Position numbers and translations under genes: made by a program. A stretch of 64,000 bases of DNA from assembly GCA_902491625.1 (NCBI GenBank), contig CABUIO010000002.1, positions 145,457-209,456 of the forward strand, given 5' to 3'. Positions 52,237-60,897 of the stretch are shown here, in pieces. This stretch comes from an uncultured Porphyromonadaceae bacterium (GTDB lineage Bacteria; Bacteroidota; Bacteroidia; Bacteroidales; Muribaculaceae). The notes under the pieces were generated by a model. It saw only the letters and a list, made by a program, of their open reading frames with translations. It searched no databases and had not been told where the DNA came from. Numbering within the stretch: position 1 is the stretch's first letter; each line of letters opens with the position of its first letter.

Positions 52237-52860
52237 ATGGACTTTACCCACTACGATATCTGCGGCGAGGATGTCGCCATTCCGACGCCGCGGAGCTACA
52301 GCGACTGTGCCGAACTGATCCGTTCCGACTCTTTCCGCCACAACGGACGGCGCGACAGCCTGCCGCGCATCTGGCTCAGCGGACTGACGCGCACGAGTGT
52401 CGGATTCTCGTTCTGGTTCAGACTCGCGCAGCACCGCAAGGGATGGCTCTATCCGCTCGCCAGATTAATGACCAAACGCTACAAACGCCGCTACGGACTC
52501 TTCATCCCGCCGCGCACAAAAGTGGGTTTCGGGCTATACATCCAGCATTGCCAGGGACTTATCATCAACCCAACATCCGTGATAGGCAACAATGTCAATT
52601 TCGGACAGTTCACGACCGTGGGAGCCACCGAAGCCGACGGTCAGGCCGCGCGCATCGGCAACAATGTCTATGTGGGACCTTCGGTGAGCATCGTCGACGA
52701 CATAGCCATCGGCAGCGGCTCCTGCATCGGAGCCGGAGCCGTCGTGGTGAAGGATGTCATGCCCGGCACCACAGTGGGCGGCGTTCCGGCGCGTCCGCTC
52801 TCCACGGCTTCCCGCAGCAATCTCATCCGCAACCCCTGGCCCCTTCCGGAAAACATCTGA
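52237..52860 (+). CDS. serine-acetyltransferase-like hexapeptide transferase
   Basis: 207 residues. A helical N-terminal half is followed by left-handed beta-helix hexapeptide repeats from about 100 to 190: [83 protein letters not shown]. This is the CysE-like branch. Members in glycan gene sets acetylate sugars rather than serine. Its neighbour is a GT90 glycosyltransferase 6 bases downstream, so a role in modifying a cell-surface polysaccharide is more likely than cysteine synthesis, though the latter is not excluded. The start is one base after the barrel gene stop. Confidence 0.86.
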   Translation: MDFTHYDICGEDVAIPTPRSYSDCAELIRSDSFRHNGRRDSLPRIWLSGLTRTSVGFSFWFRLAQHRKGWLYPLARLMTKRYKRRYGLFIPPRTKVGFGLYIQHCQGLIINPTSVIGNNVNFGQFTTVGATEADGQAARIGNNVYVGPSVSIVDDIAIGSGSCIGAGAVVVKDVMPGTTVGGVPARPLSTASRSNLIRNPWPLPENI

Positions 52861-52866
52861 TGTAAA

Positions 52867-53853
52867 ATGGAAACATGGCTGCAGCGCCTCGGCGGAGGCA
52901 AAAACGTAAAGCTCTTCTATTTCGCCGGTTCATACATGCGCCGGCTGATACCGCGCCGGTGGCTGATGCTTCGCCGCCGCGCCATCCTCGACAGGCTGCG
53001 CCGGCGTCCGGATTTTCCGGACATCAAACGCCGCATCGACTATTACTGCCGTTTCACAGCCGGGCAGCTCACCGACAAGGCGCAGCTCATCGGGGGCAAA
53101 CAGCAGTTCGAGTATTGCGCAAAGGTCTATCTCCTTGACAGCGAAGAGGCACGCCGCTACTTCCCGAAGCATCTGCGCTGGCAGATGACTCCCGGCGACA
53201 ACACCGCCGCCCACACTTCCCCCACGGTCGTCAAGAGCCGTCCGATCGCCGACGGAGAGAGCTTCGACGTGCTGCTCAAACTCAACCGCGTGCGCCACTT
53301 CATCTTCCTGCATGACCGCGTCCGTTGGGAAGACAAGAAACCCATCGCACTTTTCCGCGGACGCATCGGACGCCAGATGCGCCGCCTGGAATTCATCCGA
53401 CGCTTCGACGGCAGCGAACTCGTGGACGCCGGATGCATCGACCTGCCCGAAGGTGTCGAGCCGCATCTGCAGCGCGAGAAAATGACGCTCTATGAGCATT
53501 TCCGTTACCGCTACATCGTCTGCCTCGAAGGCAACGACGTAGCCTCCAACCTTAAATGGGCCATGCACAGCCATTCCGCCGTCATCATGCCTCGCCCACG
53601 CCACGAGACATGGTTCATGGAGGGAAGGCTGATTCCCGGAGTTCATTACATCGAGATACGCGACGACTACAGCGATGTTGAGGAGAAGATACGCTACTAC
53701 AATGCCCATCCTGACGAGGCGCGCGCCATCTCGCGCAACGCCCGTGAATGGACCGAGCAATTCAGAAACCGCCGCCTCGAACGCCACATCGCCGTTGCCG
53801 TCATGCACAACTACCTTGTCCGCACCGGCCAGCTCAACGAGGCGGAAATTTAG
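52867..53853 (+). CDS. family 90 glycosyltransferase (LpsA/CAP10-like)
   Basis: 328 residues, cytoplasmic. The core contains KPIALFRGRIGRQMRRLEFI (the sugar-nucleotide region of this family), LQREKMTLYEHFRYRYIVCL, EGNDVASNLKWAMHSHSAVI and PRPRHETWFMEGRLIPGVHY. These match the GT90 pattern seen in bacterial lipopolysaccharide glucosyltransferases and fungal capsule CAP10. It probably adds a sugar to lipopolysaccharide or capsule. It is last of the run barrel/acetyltransferase/GT90 and is closed by the terminator at 53897. Confidence 0.86.
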   Translation: METWLQRLGGGKNVKLFYFAGSYMRRLIPRRWLMLRRRAILDRLRRRPDFPDIKRRIDYYCRFTAGQLTDKAQLIGGKQQFEYCAKVYLLDSEEARRYFPKHLRWQMTPGDNTAAHTSPTVVKSRPIADGESFDVLLKLNRVRHFIFLHDRVRWEDKKPIALFRGRIGRQMRRLEFIRRFDGSELVDAGCIDLPEGVEPHLQREKMTLYEHFRYRYIVCLEGNDVASNLKWAMHSHSAVIMPRPRHETWFMEGRLIPGVHYIEIRDDYSDVEEKIRYYNAHPDEARAISRNAREWTEQFRNRRLERHIAVAVMHNYLVRTGQLNEAEI

Positions 53854-53896
53854 CGAATTTCAGGCCAATCAAACATACCTTTCAGCCATTACGCGA

Positions 53897-53930
53897 CCTC
53901 CTCCACATTTGCCGGAGGAGGGATTTTTTT
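53897..53930 (+). terminator. intrinsic terminator after the GT90 gene
   Basis: CCTCCTCC (53897-53904) pairs with GGAGGAGG (53914-53921), loop of 9, then seven T (53924-53930). Confidence 0.85.
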
Positions 53931-53939
53931 GTATTTTTG
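53908..53939 (+). promoter_or_regulatory. promoter of the phospholipase gene, overlapping the terminator
   Basis: TTTG (53908-53911) lies in the terminator loop; 20-base spacer including its T tract; TATTTTTG at 53932-53939. Exact consensus. Predicted start near 53946, just ahead of the ATG at 53961. Confidence 0.75.
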
Positions 53940-53960
53940 CGCATCATTAGAGAGTGTTCT

Positions 53961-54866
53961 ATGACCATGCACGACAACACTTCAGGCCTTTCTCTGCTTT
54001 CGGAAGCGTACCTGCTGATGCGCCGCCGGATGCCGCGGCTTGCCGTCATGGCGGCAATCATCTGGATTTCAATTTCCTGCATCGATTGCAAGGCTCAGAT
54101 CATCAATTCCACAAAGTCCATCACCGACTCGCTTCGTCAGGAGTTTAACAACGGCCCTTATTTCACGCTCTACCGCGACAATTATTTCGCCGTCGGCACG
54201 GATCCGGTCCATAAGCCGACCGCGGACAATTCCGACGTGAAATTTCAGATCAGCATCGCGCAGCGCCTCACAAAAGCGACGTTGCCGGGCAACACGTTCC
54301 TATTCCTCACCTTCACGCAGGTCGTGGCGTGGGATGTGTTCAAGAATTCCATGCCGATGCACGATTTCATCTTCAATCCCGGAATCGGCATCTCGCGTCC
54401 GCTCTTTTCCAAGGACCGCTACATCGGCAAGGCGACCATCCTGCTCGAACACATGAGCAACGGCCGCGACTCGATCCAGAGCCGGAGCTGGAACCGCATC
54501 GCTTTCGGCGCCACGATCATGGTGGACGACATCCTGACCGTCAACGGCAAATTCTGGATCCCGATCGTCGACGGCGAGAACAACCGCGACATCCTCAAAT
54601 ACACCGGCATCTCGCAGGCCGGAATCACCGTCACGACACGCGACAAGAAGCTGGGGGGCACGATCCAGCTCACCAAGCGCAAGAGCTGGAAGCTCGACTT
54701 CAACACAGAGATTCAGCTTTTCTGGCGTCCCTGGAAGCAGGCCAACCAATACTTCTTCCTCGAATGGTACAATGGCTACGGCGAGAACCTCATCGACTAC
54801 AACAAGTTTCACAACCGACTGCGCGTGGGACTCCTGATACGTCCGAAATTCTTCTCCGAATTCTGA
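53961..54866 (+). CDS. pldA: outer-membrane phospholipase A (OMPLA/PldA family)
   Basis: 301 residues from 53961; an inner ATG at 54018 would start directly at the signal-like MRRRMPRLAVMAAIIW. The family active site is clear: LEHMSNGRDSIQSRSWNR holds His164, Ser166 and Asn178 with the same spacing as the catalytic His142/Ser144/Asn156 of E. coli OMPLA. The rest forms beta strands (FLFLTFTQVVAWDVFKNS, FNTEIQLFWRPWKQ, FFLEWYNGYGENLIDYN with the YNxYGE-type region) ending in LLIRPKFFSEF. It hydrolyses phospholipids that reach the outer leaflet after membrane damage and is calcium-dependent and dimer-activated in E. coli. It is transcribed from its own promoter. Confidence 0.92.
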   Translation: MTMHDNTSGLSLLSEAYLLMRRRMPRLAVMAAIIWISISCIDCKAQIINSTKSITDSLRQEFNNGPYFTLYRDNYFAVGTDPVHKPTADNSDVKFQISIAQRLTKATLPGNTFLFLTFTQVVAWDVFKNSMPMHDFIFNPGIGISRPLFSKDRYIGKATILLEHMSNGRDSIQSRSWNRIAFGATIMVDDILTVNGKFWIPIVDGENNRDILKYTGISQAGITVTTRDKKLGGTIQLTKRKSWKLDFNTEIQLFWRPWKQANQYFFLEWYNGYGENLIDYNKFHNRLRVGLLIRPKFFSEF

Positions 54867-54914
54867 CAACAGCTTTCACTAATACATATACCATCTTAAA
54901 ACTCAGATTCTTAC

Positions 54915-57191
54915 ATGAAAATTGCCAAATTTCTCACAGCGGCGGCTCTGCTCCCGGCGATCAACGCTCAGGGCGCGGCGCCCGAGACCGCGATAGTGGC
55001 CACCGACAGCTACAAGTGGGTGGGAGACACTATCTTCCAGGGTGAATACAAGGCGTTTGCCGTCTCCCCCGACAATATCGAGAGCACATACCACGCCCAG
55101 CCGGGATTCTTCATGCCCATAGAGCAGTCGTGGAAACTCAAGAACGACATCTCCTCTTATCCTTCTCTCAAATCCTCCAACAAGCTCCATCAGGCTATCT
55201 ACAACATGGGCCTCGACGAGATGGTCAACGCCGTGGAGCCTGACACGACGCTGCGCACCGGCAAGGAGTGGGCGGGCGTCTGGACACGCGACGTCAGCTA
55301 TTCCATCATACTCTCCATGGCCTGCATGCAGCCCGAGGCATCGCGCATCTCGCTGATGAAGAAGGTAGACTCCAAAGGTCGCATCATCCAGGACACAGGC
55401 TCCGGCGGCGCGTGGCCGATAAGCACTGACCGCATGATCTGGGCCGTGGCCGCTTGGGAGATTTACAAGGTCACAGGCGACAAGGAGTGGCTTAAATACA
55501 TCTATCCGATCATCAAGCGTTCCGTCGAGGCCGACGACGCCACGATCTACTCCCCCGACGGACTCGTCAGGGGGGAGACCACGTTTATCGACTGGCGCGA
55601 ACAGAGCTATCCGAAATGGATGCAGACCGCCGACATCTACAACAGCGAGGCGATCGGCACCAATGTGGTCCACGCCACGACGCTGCGCGTGCTCGCCGAC
55701 GTTGCCGAAGCCCTCGGCAAGAAGAAGGAGGCCGCTCTCTACGCCGAAAAGGCCGACCGACTCGCAAAAACCATCAACGACATCTTCTGGATGGAGGACA
55801 AGGGCTACTACGGCATGTACCGCTACGGCCGCAACAATCCGATCCTGAATCCGCGTGCCGAGACCCTCGGCGAGTCGCTCTCGATCATCTACGACATCGC
55901 ATCGCCCGAACGCGCCCGGAGCATCACCGAGAACAATCCCACCACACCCTTCGGTGTGGGCATCTTCTTCCCGCAGATCAAGGACATGCCCTCCTACCAC
56001 AACAACGCGCTGTGGCCTTTCGTGGCCTCCTACTGGGCGATCGCCAACGCCAAGGCCAAGAACGAGCAGGGCACCCTCGAAGCCATCGGCTCCGTGTTCC
56101 GTCCCGCCGCGCTTTTCTGCACCAACAAGGAGAATTTCGTGCTCGACAACGGCGACATCGCCACCGAGCTCAACTCCAGCAACATGCTCTGGTGTCTGTC
56201 GGGCAATCTCGCCATCACATACCGCATCCTCTTCGGCATACACTTCGAGAAAGACGGCCTGCGTCTGGAGCCTTTCATCCCCAAGGCATTGGCCGACACA
56301 CGCACCCTCACCGGCTTCCCCTACCGCAAGGCGCGCCTCAACATCACCGTCGAGGGCTACGGTTCGGAGATCAAGGAGTGCTACATCAACGGCAAACCCT
56401 CCAAGCCCTTCATCCCGACCTCGGCCAAGGGTGACATCGACGTGCGCATCGTCATGGCCGACAACGCCATCCCCGAGCTTAAGGTGAACCGGACCGCCAA
56501 CGTCAAAGCGCCCCTGACACCGGTCGTGCACACCTCTACAGCCGCCGACGGCACCATGACCCTCACGTGGGATCCCATCGAATACATTGCCGGTTACAAG
56601 GTGCTCCGCAACGGCAAGACCGTGGCCACGACACGCTCGACCGAATATGTTGCCGCCGAGCCGGGCGAATATCAGGTCATCGGCTTCGACGGCAACGGCG
56701 TGGAATCCTTCGCCTCGATGCCGGTGAGCAACGAGCCTGCGGAAACGTTCCAGTTCGCAACCGAGACGACTTCGGCCGTGTCGCCTGAGATCAGCTATGC
56801 TCCCGAAAAGACCATCAGCGGCTTCCACGGCGCCGGATTCGTCGAGACAGACCACACGATGGCCGCGCCCGCGACAACCATCGAAGTGCCCGAGGACGGC
56901 GTCTATGCCGTGAGCGTGCGCTACGCCAACGGCAACGGCCCCGTCAACACCGAGAACAAGGCCGCCATCCGCAGCCTGACGATCGACGGCGCCAAGGCCG
57001 GCAGCATCGTCATGCCGCACCGAGGCACAGGCAACTGGTGGGACTGGGGCATGAGCAACGCCGTAATAGTGCCTCTGAAGGCCGGCAGACACACTGTAGC
57101 CTTTGAACTCCGTGACACCGACGAGAACATGAACATCCACACCAACCACGCTCTCATAGACGAGGTTGAGGTCCGCCACCTCGCCCGGTAA
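54915..57191 (+). CDS. secreted six-hairpin glycosidase with FN3-like and CBM-like domains
   Basis: 758 residues. Signal peptide KIAKFLTAAALLPAINA, then an (alpha/alpha)6-type catalytic region to about 510: EWAGVWTRDVSYSIILSM, DTGSGGAWPISTDRMIW, FIDWREQSYPKWMQTADIYN, FFPQIKDMPSYHNNALWPFV. A fibronectin-III-like domain (about 540-615: TWDPIEYIAGYKVLRNGKTV) and a C-terminal carbohydrate-binding-like beta sandwich (about 640-758: YAVSVRYANGNGPVN, HTVAFELRDT) follow. Related proteins are annotated as glycogen-debranching-like or alpha-glycosidases of the six-hairpin clan. The exact family and substrate cannot be fixed by eye. It has no SusC/D neighbours, so it acts alone or with distant genes. 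No clear promoter in the 48-base gap before it. Confidence 0.84.
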   Translation: MKIAKFLTAAALLPAINAQGAAPETAIVATDSYKWVGDTIFQGEYKAFAVSPDNIESTYHAQPGFFMPIEQSWKLKNDISSYPSLKSSNKLHQAIYNMGLDEMVNAVEPDTTLRTGKEWAGVWTRDVSYSIILSMACMQPEASRISLMKKVDSKGRIIQDTGSGGAWPISTDRMIWAVAAWEIYKVTGDKEWLKYIYPIIKRSVEADDATIYSPDGLVRGETTFIDWREQSYPKWMQTADIYNSEAIGTNVVHATTLRVLADVAEALGKKKEAALYAEKADRLAKTINDIFWMEDKGYYGMYRYGRNNPILNPRAETLGESLSIIYDIASPERARSITENNPTTPFGVGIFFPQIKDMPSYHNNALWPFVASYWAIANAKAKNEQGTLEAIGSVFRPAALFCTNKENFVLDNGDIATELNSSNMLWCLSGNLAITYRILFGIHFEKDGLRLEPFIPKALADTRTLTGFPYRKARLNITVEGYGSEIKECYINGKPSKPFIPTSAKGDIDVRIVMADNAIPELKVNRTANVKAPLTPVVHTSTAADGTMTLTWDPIEYIAGYKVLRNGKTVATTRSTEYVAAEPGEYQVIGFDGNGVESFASMPVSNEPAETFQFATETTSAVSPEISYAPEKTISGFHGAGFVETDHTMAAPATTIEVPEDGVYAVSVRYANGNGPVNTENKAAIRSLTIDGAKAGSIVMPHRGTGNWWDWGMSNAVIVPLKAGRHTVAFELRDTDENMNIHTNHALIDEVEVRHLAR

Positions 57192-57213
57192 CCTATGCCA
57201 CACAGACGCCGGG

Positions 57214-57255
57214 GGAAACCGCTGGCGCGGTTTTCCCAGCGTCGGCGGTTTTTTT
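57214..57255 (+). terminator. terminator-like hairpin after the glycosidase gene
   Basis: GGAAACCGC (57214-57222) pairs with GCGGTTTTCC-type sequence (57227-57235), and a T tract follows at 57249-57255. It is also the first module of the tandem repeat block. Confidence 0.6.
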
Positions 57256-57770
57256 ACATCGATTTTCCGTAATTTACATAAGGGCAGATCATTTCCGCGT
57301 CACACGACGAAAGGCCTTTCCGCGTCGCGTATTTGTCGCGGCGGGCGCAAAATTTTGCGCCCCTACATGGTCGTGTTATTGTCGCGGTTAAGCAACCCTA
57401 AAGGGTTGTATATTAACCCGTAACATTCCGACGGATTCGCTTACGCTCATCCGTCGGCTATCGATGAAGAAACCGCTGACGCGGTTTTTCCAGCGTCGGC
57501 GGTTTCTTTACATCGATTTTCCGTAATTTACATAAGGGCAGATCATTTCCGCGTCATACGACGAAAGGCCTTTCCGCGTCGCGTATTTGTCGCGGCGGGC
57601 GCAAAATTTTGCGCCCCTACATTGTCCTGTTATTGTCGCGGTTAAGCAACCCTAAGGGGTTGTATATTAACCCATAACACTCCGACGGATTCGCTTACGC
57701 TCATCCGTCGGCTATCGTTGAAGAAACCGCTGACGCGGTTTTTCCCAGCGTCGGCGGTTTCTGTACGTCG
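57215..57770. repeat. 254-bp tandem duplication of palindromic repeat modules
   Basis: The 614-base gap 57192-57805 contains two near-identical consecutive units, 57215-57468 and 57469-57722, then a truncated third from 57723. Each unit carries AAACCGCTG(A/G)CGCGGTTT, AAAGGCCTTTCCGCGTCGCG, the GGGCGCAAAATTTTGCGCCC palindrome (at about 57343 and 57597), AAGCAACCC...GGGTTGTATATTAACCC and CGACGGATTCGCTTACGCTC. No ORF is supported. The modules match the block at 21251-21450. Confidence 0.88.
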
Positions 57771-57805
57771 GTTTTCCACGCATCTGCACGTGGGTACCTG
57801 CCGGA

Positions 57806-58999
57806 TTATTTCAGGGCGGCGGTGGCTTCGCGGATGCGGCGCATCGCCTCGCGTATGTTCTCCTCGCTTGCGGCGTAGCTGATACGTATATGTCCCGGCG
57901 CACCGAATGCGGCGCCGTCCACCGCGGCAACATGCGCCACCTCAAGCAGATACATCACGTAGTCGGACGATGTCTCTATCCTGCAGCCATCGGCCTCGCG
58001 TCCGAGCACGGCGGTGACGTCGGGGAAGAAATAGAACGCTCCCGAAGGTTCGGTGTATTTCCATCCCGGAATCTCCTTGGCCAGCTCCATGATCAGATCG
58101 CGGCGCTTCTCGAACTCCACGCGCATCTTCTCCACGCATTCCTGCGGTCCTGTATATGCGGCCTCCGCGGCTTTTTGCGCTATCGAGGAGCAGGCGGAGG
58201 TGTACTGGCCCTGAAGCTTGCTGACAGCCTTGGCGAGATGCTGCGGCGCAGCGAGATAGCCGATACGCCAGCCGGTCATGGCGTAAGCCTTGCTGACGCC
58301 GTTGACGATCACCGTGCGTTCCTTCATGCCGCGGCAATGCGCTATGCTGTGCACCTTTCCAGTGTAGGTGATATGCTCGTAGATCTCGTCGGACAGCACC
58401 GTCACCTGCGGATGACGCTCAAGCACCTCGGCAAGCGCCTCCAGTTCCTCTTCCGTATATATGGCGCCGGTAGGATTCGACGGCGAACAGAGCATCAGCA
58501 GCTTTGTGCGCTCCGTGATGGCCTCCTCAAGCTGCGCCGGAGTGATCTTGAAACCCTGCTCAAGACCGCAGGACACCGTCACGGGCTTGCCCTCGGCCAG
58601 CTTCACCATCTCGACATAGCTCACCCACGCCGGCATGGGGATCACAACCTCGTCGCCGGGATTCACAGTGGCGAGCACCACATTGCAGAGCGCCTGCTTC
58701 GCGCCGTTGCCGACCACTATCTGTTCCGGAGCGAAGTCAAAACCGTTCTCGCGGCGCAGTTTCTCGGCCACGGCCTTGCGCAGCGACATGTAACCGGCCA
58801 CTGGAGGATAGTGCGTGAAATTGTCTTCGATAGCCTTGATTGCGGCTTTCTTGATAAACTCGGGGGTGTCGAAATCAGGCTCACCGAGCGACATGCTGAT
58901 CACGTCGATTCCTTTCTCGCGGAGTTCGGCACTCTTCTGGGCCATGGCCAACGTGGCTGCCGTCTTGAGCGATTCCACACGTTCTGAAACAGGTATCAT
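57806..58999 (-). CDS. aspC: PLP-dependent aminotransferase, aspartate-aminotransferase type
   Basis: 397 residues, class I fold type I. VISMSLGEPDFDTPEFIKKA and HYPPVAGYMSLRKAVAEKL form the N-terminal substrate arm; PSNPTGAIYTEEEL carries the cofactor-side Asn; VTVLSDEIYEHITY holds the Asp that binds the PLP nitrogen; Lys237 in GVSKAYAMTGWRIGY forms the Schiff base; HIRISYAASEENIREA carries the carboxylate-binding Arg. It most likely interconverts aspartate and 2-oxoglutarate with oxaloacetate and glutamate, but related enzymes use other amino acids. Transcribed alone. Confidence 0.92.
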   Translation of the reverse strand: MIPVSERVESLKTAATLAMAQKSAELREKGIDVISMSLGEPDFDTPEFIKKAAIKAIEDNFTHYPPVAGYMSLRKAVAEKLRRENGFDFAPEQIVVGNGAKQALCNVVLATVNPGDEVVIPMPAWVSYVEMVKLAEGKPVTVSCGLEQGFKITPAQLEEAITERTKLLMLCSPSNPTGAIYTEEELEALAEVLERHPQVTVLSDEIYEHITYTGKVHSIAHCRGMKERTVIVNGVSKAYAMTGWRIGYLAAPQHLAKAVSKLQGQYTSACSSIAQKAAEAAYTGPQECVEKMRVEFEKRRDLIMELAKEIPGWKYTEPSGAFYFFPDVTAVLGREADGCRIETSSDYVMYLLEVAHVAAVDGAAFGAPGHIRISYAASEENIREAMRRIREATAALK

Positions 59000-59030
59000 A
59001 GGCGGATTTTTTGTGTTCTTATGGTAGCCG

Positions 59031-59062
59031 CGAAGTTACAAAATAAAAATGTGATATGCAAA
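59031..59062 (-). promoter_or_regulatory. promoter of the aminotransferase gene
   Basis: On the minus strand TTTG (59062-59059), 20-base spacer, TAACTTCG (59038-59031; one mismatch). Predicted start near 59024. Confidence 0.65.
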
Positions 59063-59069
59063 TGCAAAG

Positions 59070-59510
59070 TTAGTCTTCGGGGGCGATGTAGGTGAGGGAG
59101 CGCATTTCGAGGTATTCGGCCCAGTCGGGGTCTTTCTCGGCGTACAGCTCCAGCGGTAGCAGCGGGAAGTCAGCGAGCGCCCTGTTGAGCACGGAATTGA
59201 AGATGCGAGGGTTCTTGGTGTAGACGATCCAGTCGCGGCGTCCGTCGCCGGTGTAGATGCCGGTGAGGATGCAGGCCTTCTCCTTGCGGAGGGCGTCGCG
59301 GAGGGCGTCGTCGACCTCGCCCATGAGCCGGGCGTCGTCGTCGAGGGGCATTCCGGAGGCGTCGGCAGCGTAGCGCCAGGTGATCTCGATGCGGTCGGTG
59401 TAGCGGCCGGAGTCGATGGCTTCCTGCACTCCGTCGCGGCCGGTGACCATCACTGTCAGGCCGTTGTCGGCCACGGTGGGTGCGGTCCACCATTCATCTT
59501 TCAGCGTCAT
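59070..59510 (-). CDS. DUF695-like protein
   Basis: 146 residues, soluble and acidic. MTLKDEWWTAPTVADNGLTV, IEITWRYAADASGMPLDDDA, ACILTGIYTGDGRRDWIVYT and FPLLPLELYAEKDPDWAEYL match the pattern of DUF695, a small domain of unknown function. It starts 2 bases after the DUF2027-Smr gene stop, so the two are translated together from the promoter at 60709. Function unknown. Confidence 0.82.
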   Translation of the reverse strand: MTLKDEWWTAPTVADNGLTVMVTGRDGVQEAIDSGRYTDRIEITWRYAADASGMPLDDDARLMGEVDDALRDALRKEKACILTGIYTGDGRRDWIVYTKNPRIFNSVLNRALADFPLLPLELYAEKDPDWAEYLEMRSLTYIAPED

Positions 59511-59512
59511 GG

Positions 59513-60688
59513 TCAGTGGATCGTTACGAGGGTTGCGCCGAAGCCGTATTCACGGAAGGAGGCGTCCTGGAGGTCGGCCTTGGGATAGTCGCGGCGCAGA
59601 CGCTGCCAGAGTTTGTTACGGAGCACGCCGTCACCCTTACCGTGGATGAAGACGATCTTCTGGCCGATGCGTTTCTCATGCTGCTTCATCACCTTCATTG
59701 CGGTGGAGAGCTGGAGGTCGAGCATCGCGGCGTTGTCCATGCCGGCGGTGGTGTCGACAAGTTCGCCGATGTGGAGGTCGATCTCCTGAAGCGGAAGGAG
59801 CTTGTGGGGATTCTTCTCGTCGGCGGTGGGGTCGCCTTTCTTAGCACGGTTTTTGGCGCCTCGATCGGTGCGGTATTTTGCGGAGAGTTCCTTCACGGCC
59901 TCGTCGCGTGCGGAGGCCTCGTCGTGGCGTCGCACGGTGGCGCGGCAGCAGGAGGGGGACAGCTTGTCCTCTGTCACCAGCGGCATCTCCAGCACCGGCG
60001 AGTCGAAATAGATGCCGGGACGGAAGCAGTGAAGCTTATAGAACTTGGTGGTGTCGACGCGGAGTTCGGCGTCGACAGGCTCTTTCAGCTCAAAGGGTTT
60101 GTCGCCGCGCTTGTAGGCGATGGCCTGAAAGGCGAGGCGCGAGAGTTTCGGGAGGTCTTCGTGGGCGAAATTGGCAAGATCCACCACCATGTTGGGCTCG
60201 ACCTCGCCGCAATAGACCGTGGTCCATGCGCGGTCGCTGTCGTCGCGGCGCGCGAGGGCAAAGGAGAGGTAGTAGTTGGAATCGTTGACGAGCACGGCGG
60301 CAAACGAGGCCTCGCCGAGACGCTTGAGGTCGGATGGTTCGAACGCGAGCGAGAGGGAGAGCTTCTCGCCGTGGGCTGTCTCCTCGACCGCCACAGGCTC
60401 GGGCTGCGGGGCGGGAGTCATATCTTTTGTCAGCTCCGGAGCACGGCGTTCGGCGGCGTCGCGGGCCTTGACGGCATCGTTGACGCTCTGGTCGAACATC
60501 AGCTTGGCGCTGTTCTTGTAAGGGTTCACGGCCTCGTGGCCTGCGGGGAGCACGACGACGAGTTCCTTGATCGCCATCGGGGTCTCGAAGCCATCTTCGT
60601 CGCGTACATATGCGATCCGGTCGTCGATGCGCGTCACCACGCCACCGCCGACATCATTGAGGAAGCGGACAGTATCACCGATTTTCAT
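59513..60688 (-). CDS. DUF2027 protein with C-terminal Smr domain
   Basis: 391 residues. The N-terminal barrel (KIGDTVRFLNDVGGGVVTRI, IAYVRDEDGFETPMAIKELV) is the DUF2027 module common in Bacteroidales. The middle (about 130-290) is beta-rich. The last 85 residues are an Smr domain with EIDLHIGELVD (LDxH-like motif) and IVFIHGKGDGVLRNKL (HGxG motif), as in the nuclease domain of MutS2 and SmrB. Smr domains cut RNA or DNA in some proteins, for example SmrB at collided ribosomes. Its target here is unknown. First gene of an operon with the DUF695 gene. Confidence 0.9.
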   Translation of the reverse strand: MKIGDTVRFLNDVGGGVVTRIDDRIAYVRDEDGFETPMAIKELVVVLPAGHEAVNPYKNSAKLMFDQSVNDAVKARDAAERRAPELTKDMTPAPQPEPVAVEETAHGEKLSLSLAFEPSDLKRLGEASFAAVLVNDSNYYLSFALARRDDSDRAWTTVYCGEVEPNMVVDLANFAHEDLPKLSRLAFQAIAYKRGDKPFELKEPVDAELRVDTTKFYKLHCFRPGIYFDSPVLEMPLVTEDKLSPSCCRATVRRHDEASARDEAVKELSAKYRTDRGAKNRAKKGDPTADEKNPHKLLPLQEIDLHIGELVDTTAGMDNAAMLDLQLSTAMKVMKQHEKRIGQKIVFIHGKGDGVLRNKLWQRLRRDYPKADLQDASFREYGFGATLVTIH

Positions 60689-60708
60689 GTTCTAAATATA
60701 TTTTATTG

Positions 60709-60739
60709 CAAAAATAGCAAATTCCCTCCACACCGCAAA
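60709..60739 (-). promoter_or_regulatory. promoter of the DUF2027-Smr operon
   Basis: On the minus strand TTTG (60739-60736), 19-base spacer, TATTTTTG (60716-60709); exact consensus. Predicted start near 60702. Confidence 0.75.
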
Positions 60740-60757
60740 ACCTTCACCGACAATTAG

Positions 60758-60811
60758 GGTAAGGACTTTAAGGTCCTTAAGGTCTCTAAGGTTGTTAAGG
60801 TCGTTAAAGTC
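60758..60811. repeat. degenerate 9-bp tandem repeat, second array
   Basis: Units TTTAAGGTC (60767-60775), CTTAAGGTC (60776-60784), TCTAAGGTT (60785-60793), GTTAAGGTC (60794-60802) and GTTAAAGTC (60803-60811), with a decayed unit before. Same motif as 3442-3505. It sits between the two divergent promoters. Confidence 0.8.
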
Positions 60812-60814
60812 CTT

Positions 60815-60855
60815 ATCCAAATCGCATCATGCGTTTCGCATAATGCGATTTGGAT
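60815..60855. promoter_or_regulatory. 41-bp near-perfect palindrome, possible operator
   Basis: ATCCAAATCGCAT (60815-60827) pairs with 60843-60855; within the spacer ATGCG-TTT-CGCAT also pairs. Only one position (C/A) breaks the symmetry. The right arm contains the TTTG box of the ATPase promoter, so a bound regulator would block it; an RNA or cruciform hairpin is the alternative. Confidence 0.7.
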
Positions 60856-60880
60856 AATTGAAAACCGTTTGGTAACTTTG
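60849..60880 (+). promoter_or_regulatory. promoter of the AAA ATPase gene
   Basis: TTTG (60849-60852), 20-base spacer, TAACTTTG (60873-60880); exact consensus. Predicted start near 60887, only about 11 nt before the ATG at 60898. Confidence 0.78.
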
Positions 60881-60897
60881 CCGTAAAATCACTGACC

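Noticed and set aside
54903..57203. 766-residue minus-strand open frame over the glycosidase
   Set aside because: Shadow; the plus strand has signal peptide and domain motifs.
57215..57770. CRISPR-like array
   Set aside because: Units are 254 bp and repeat almost completely with no unique spacers; no cas genes nearby.
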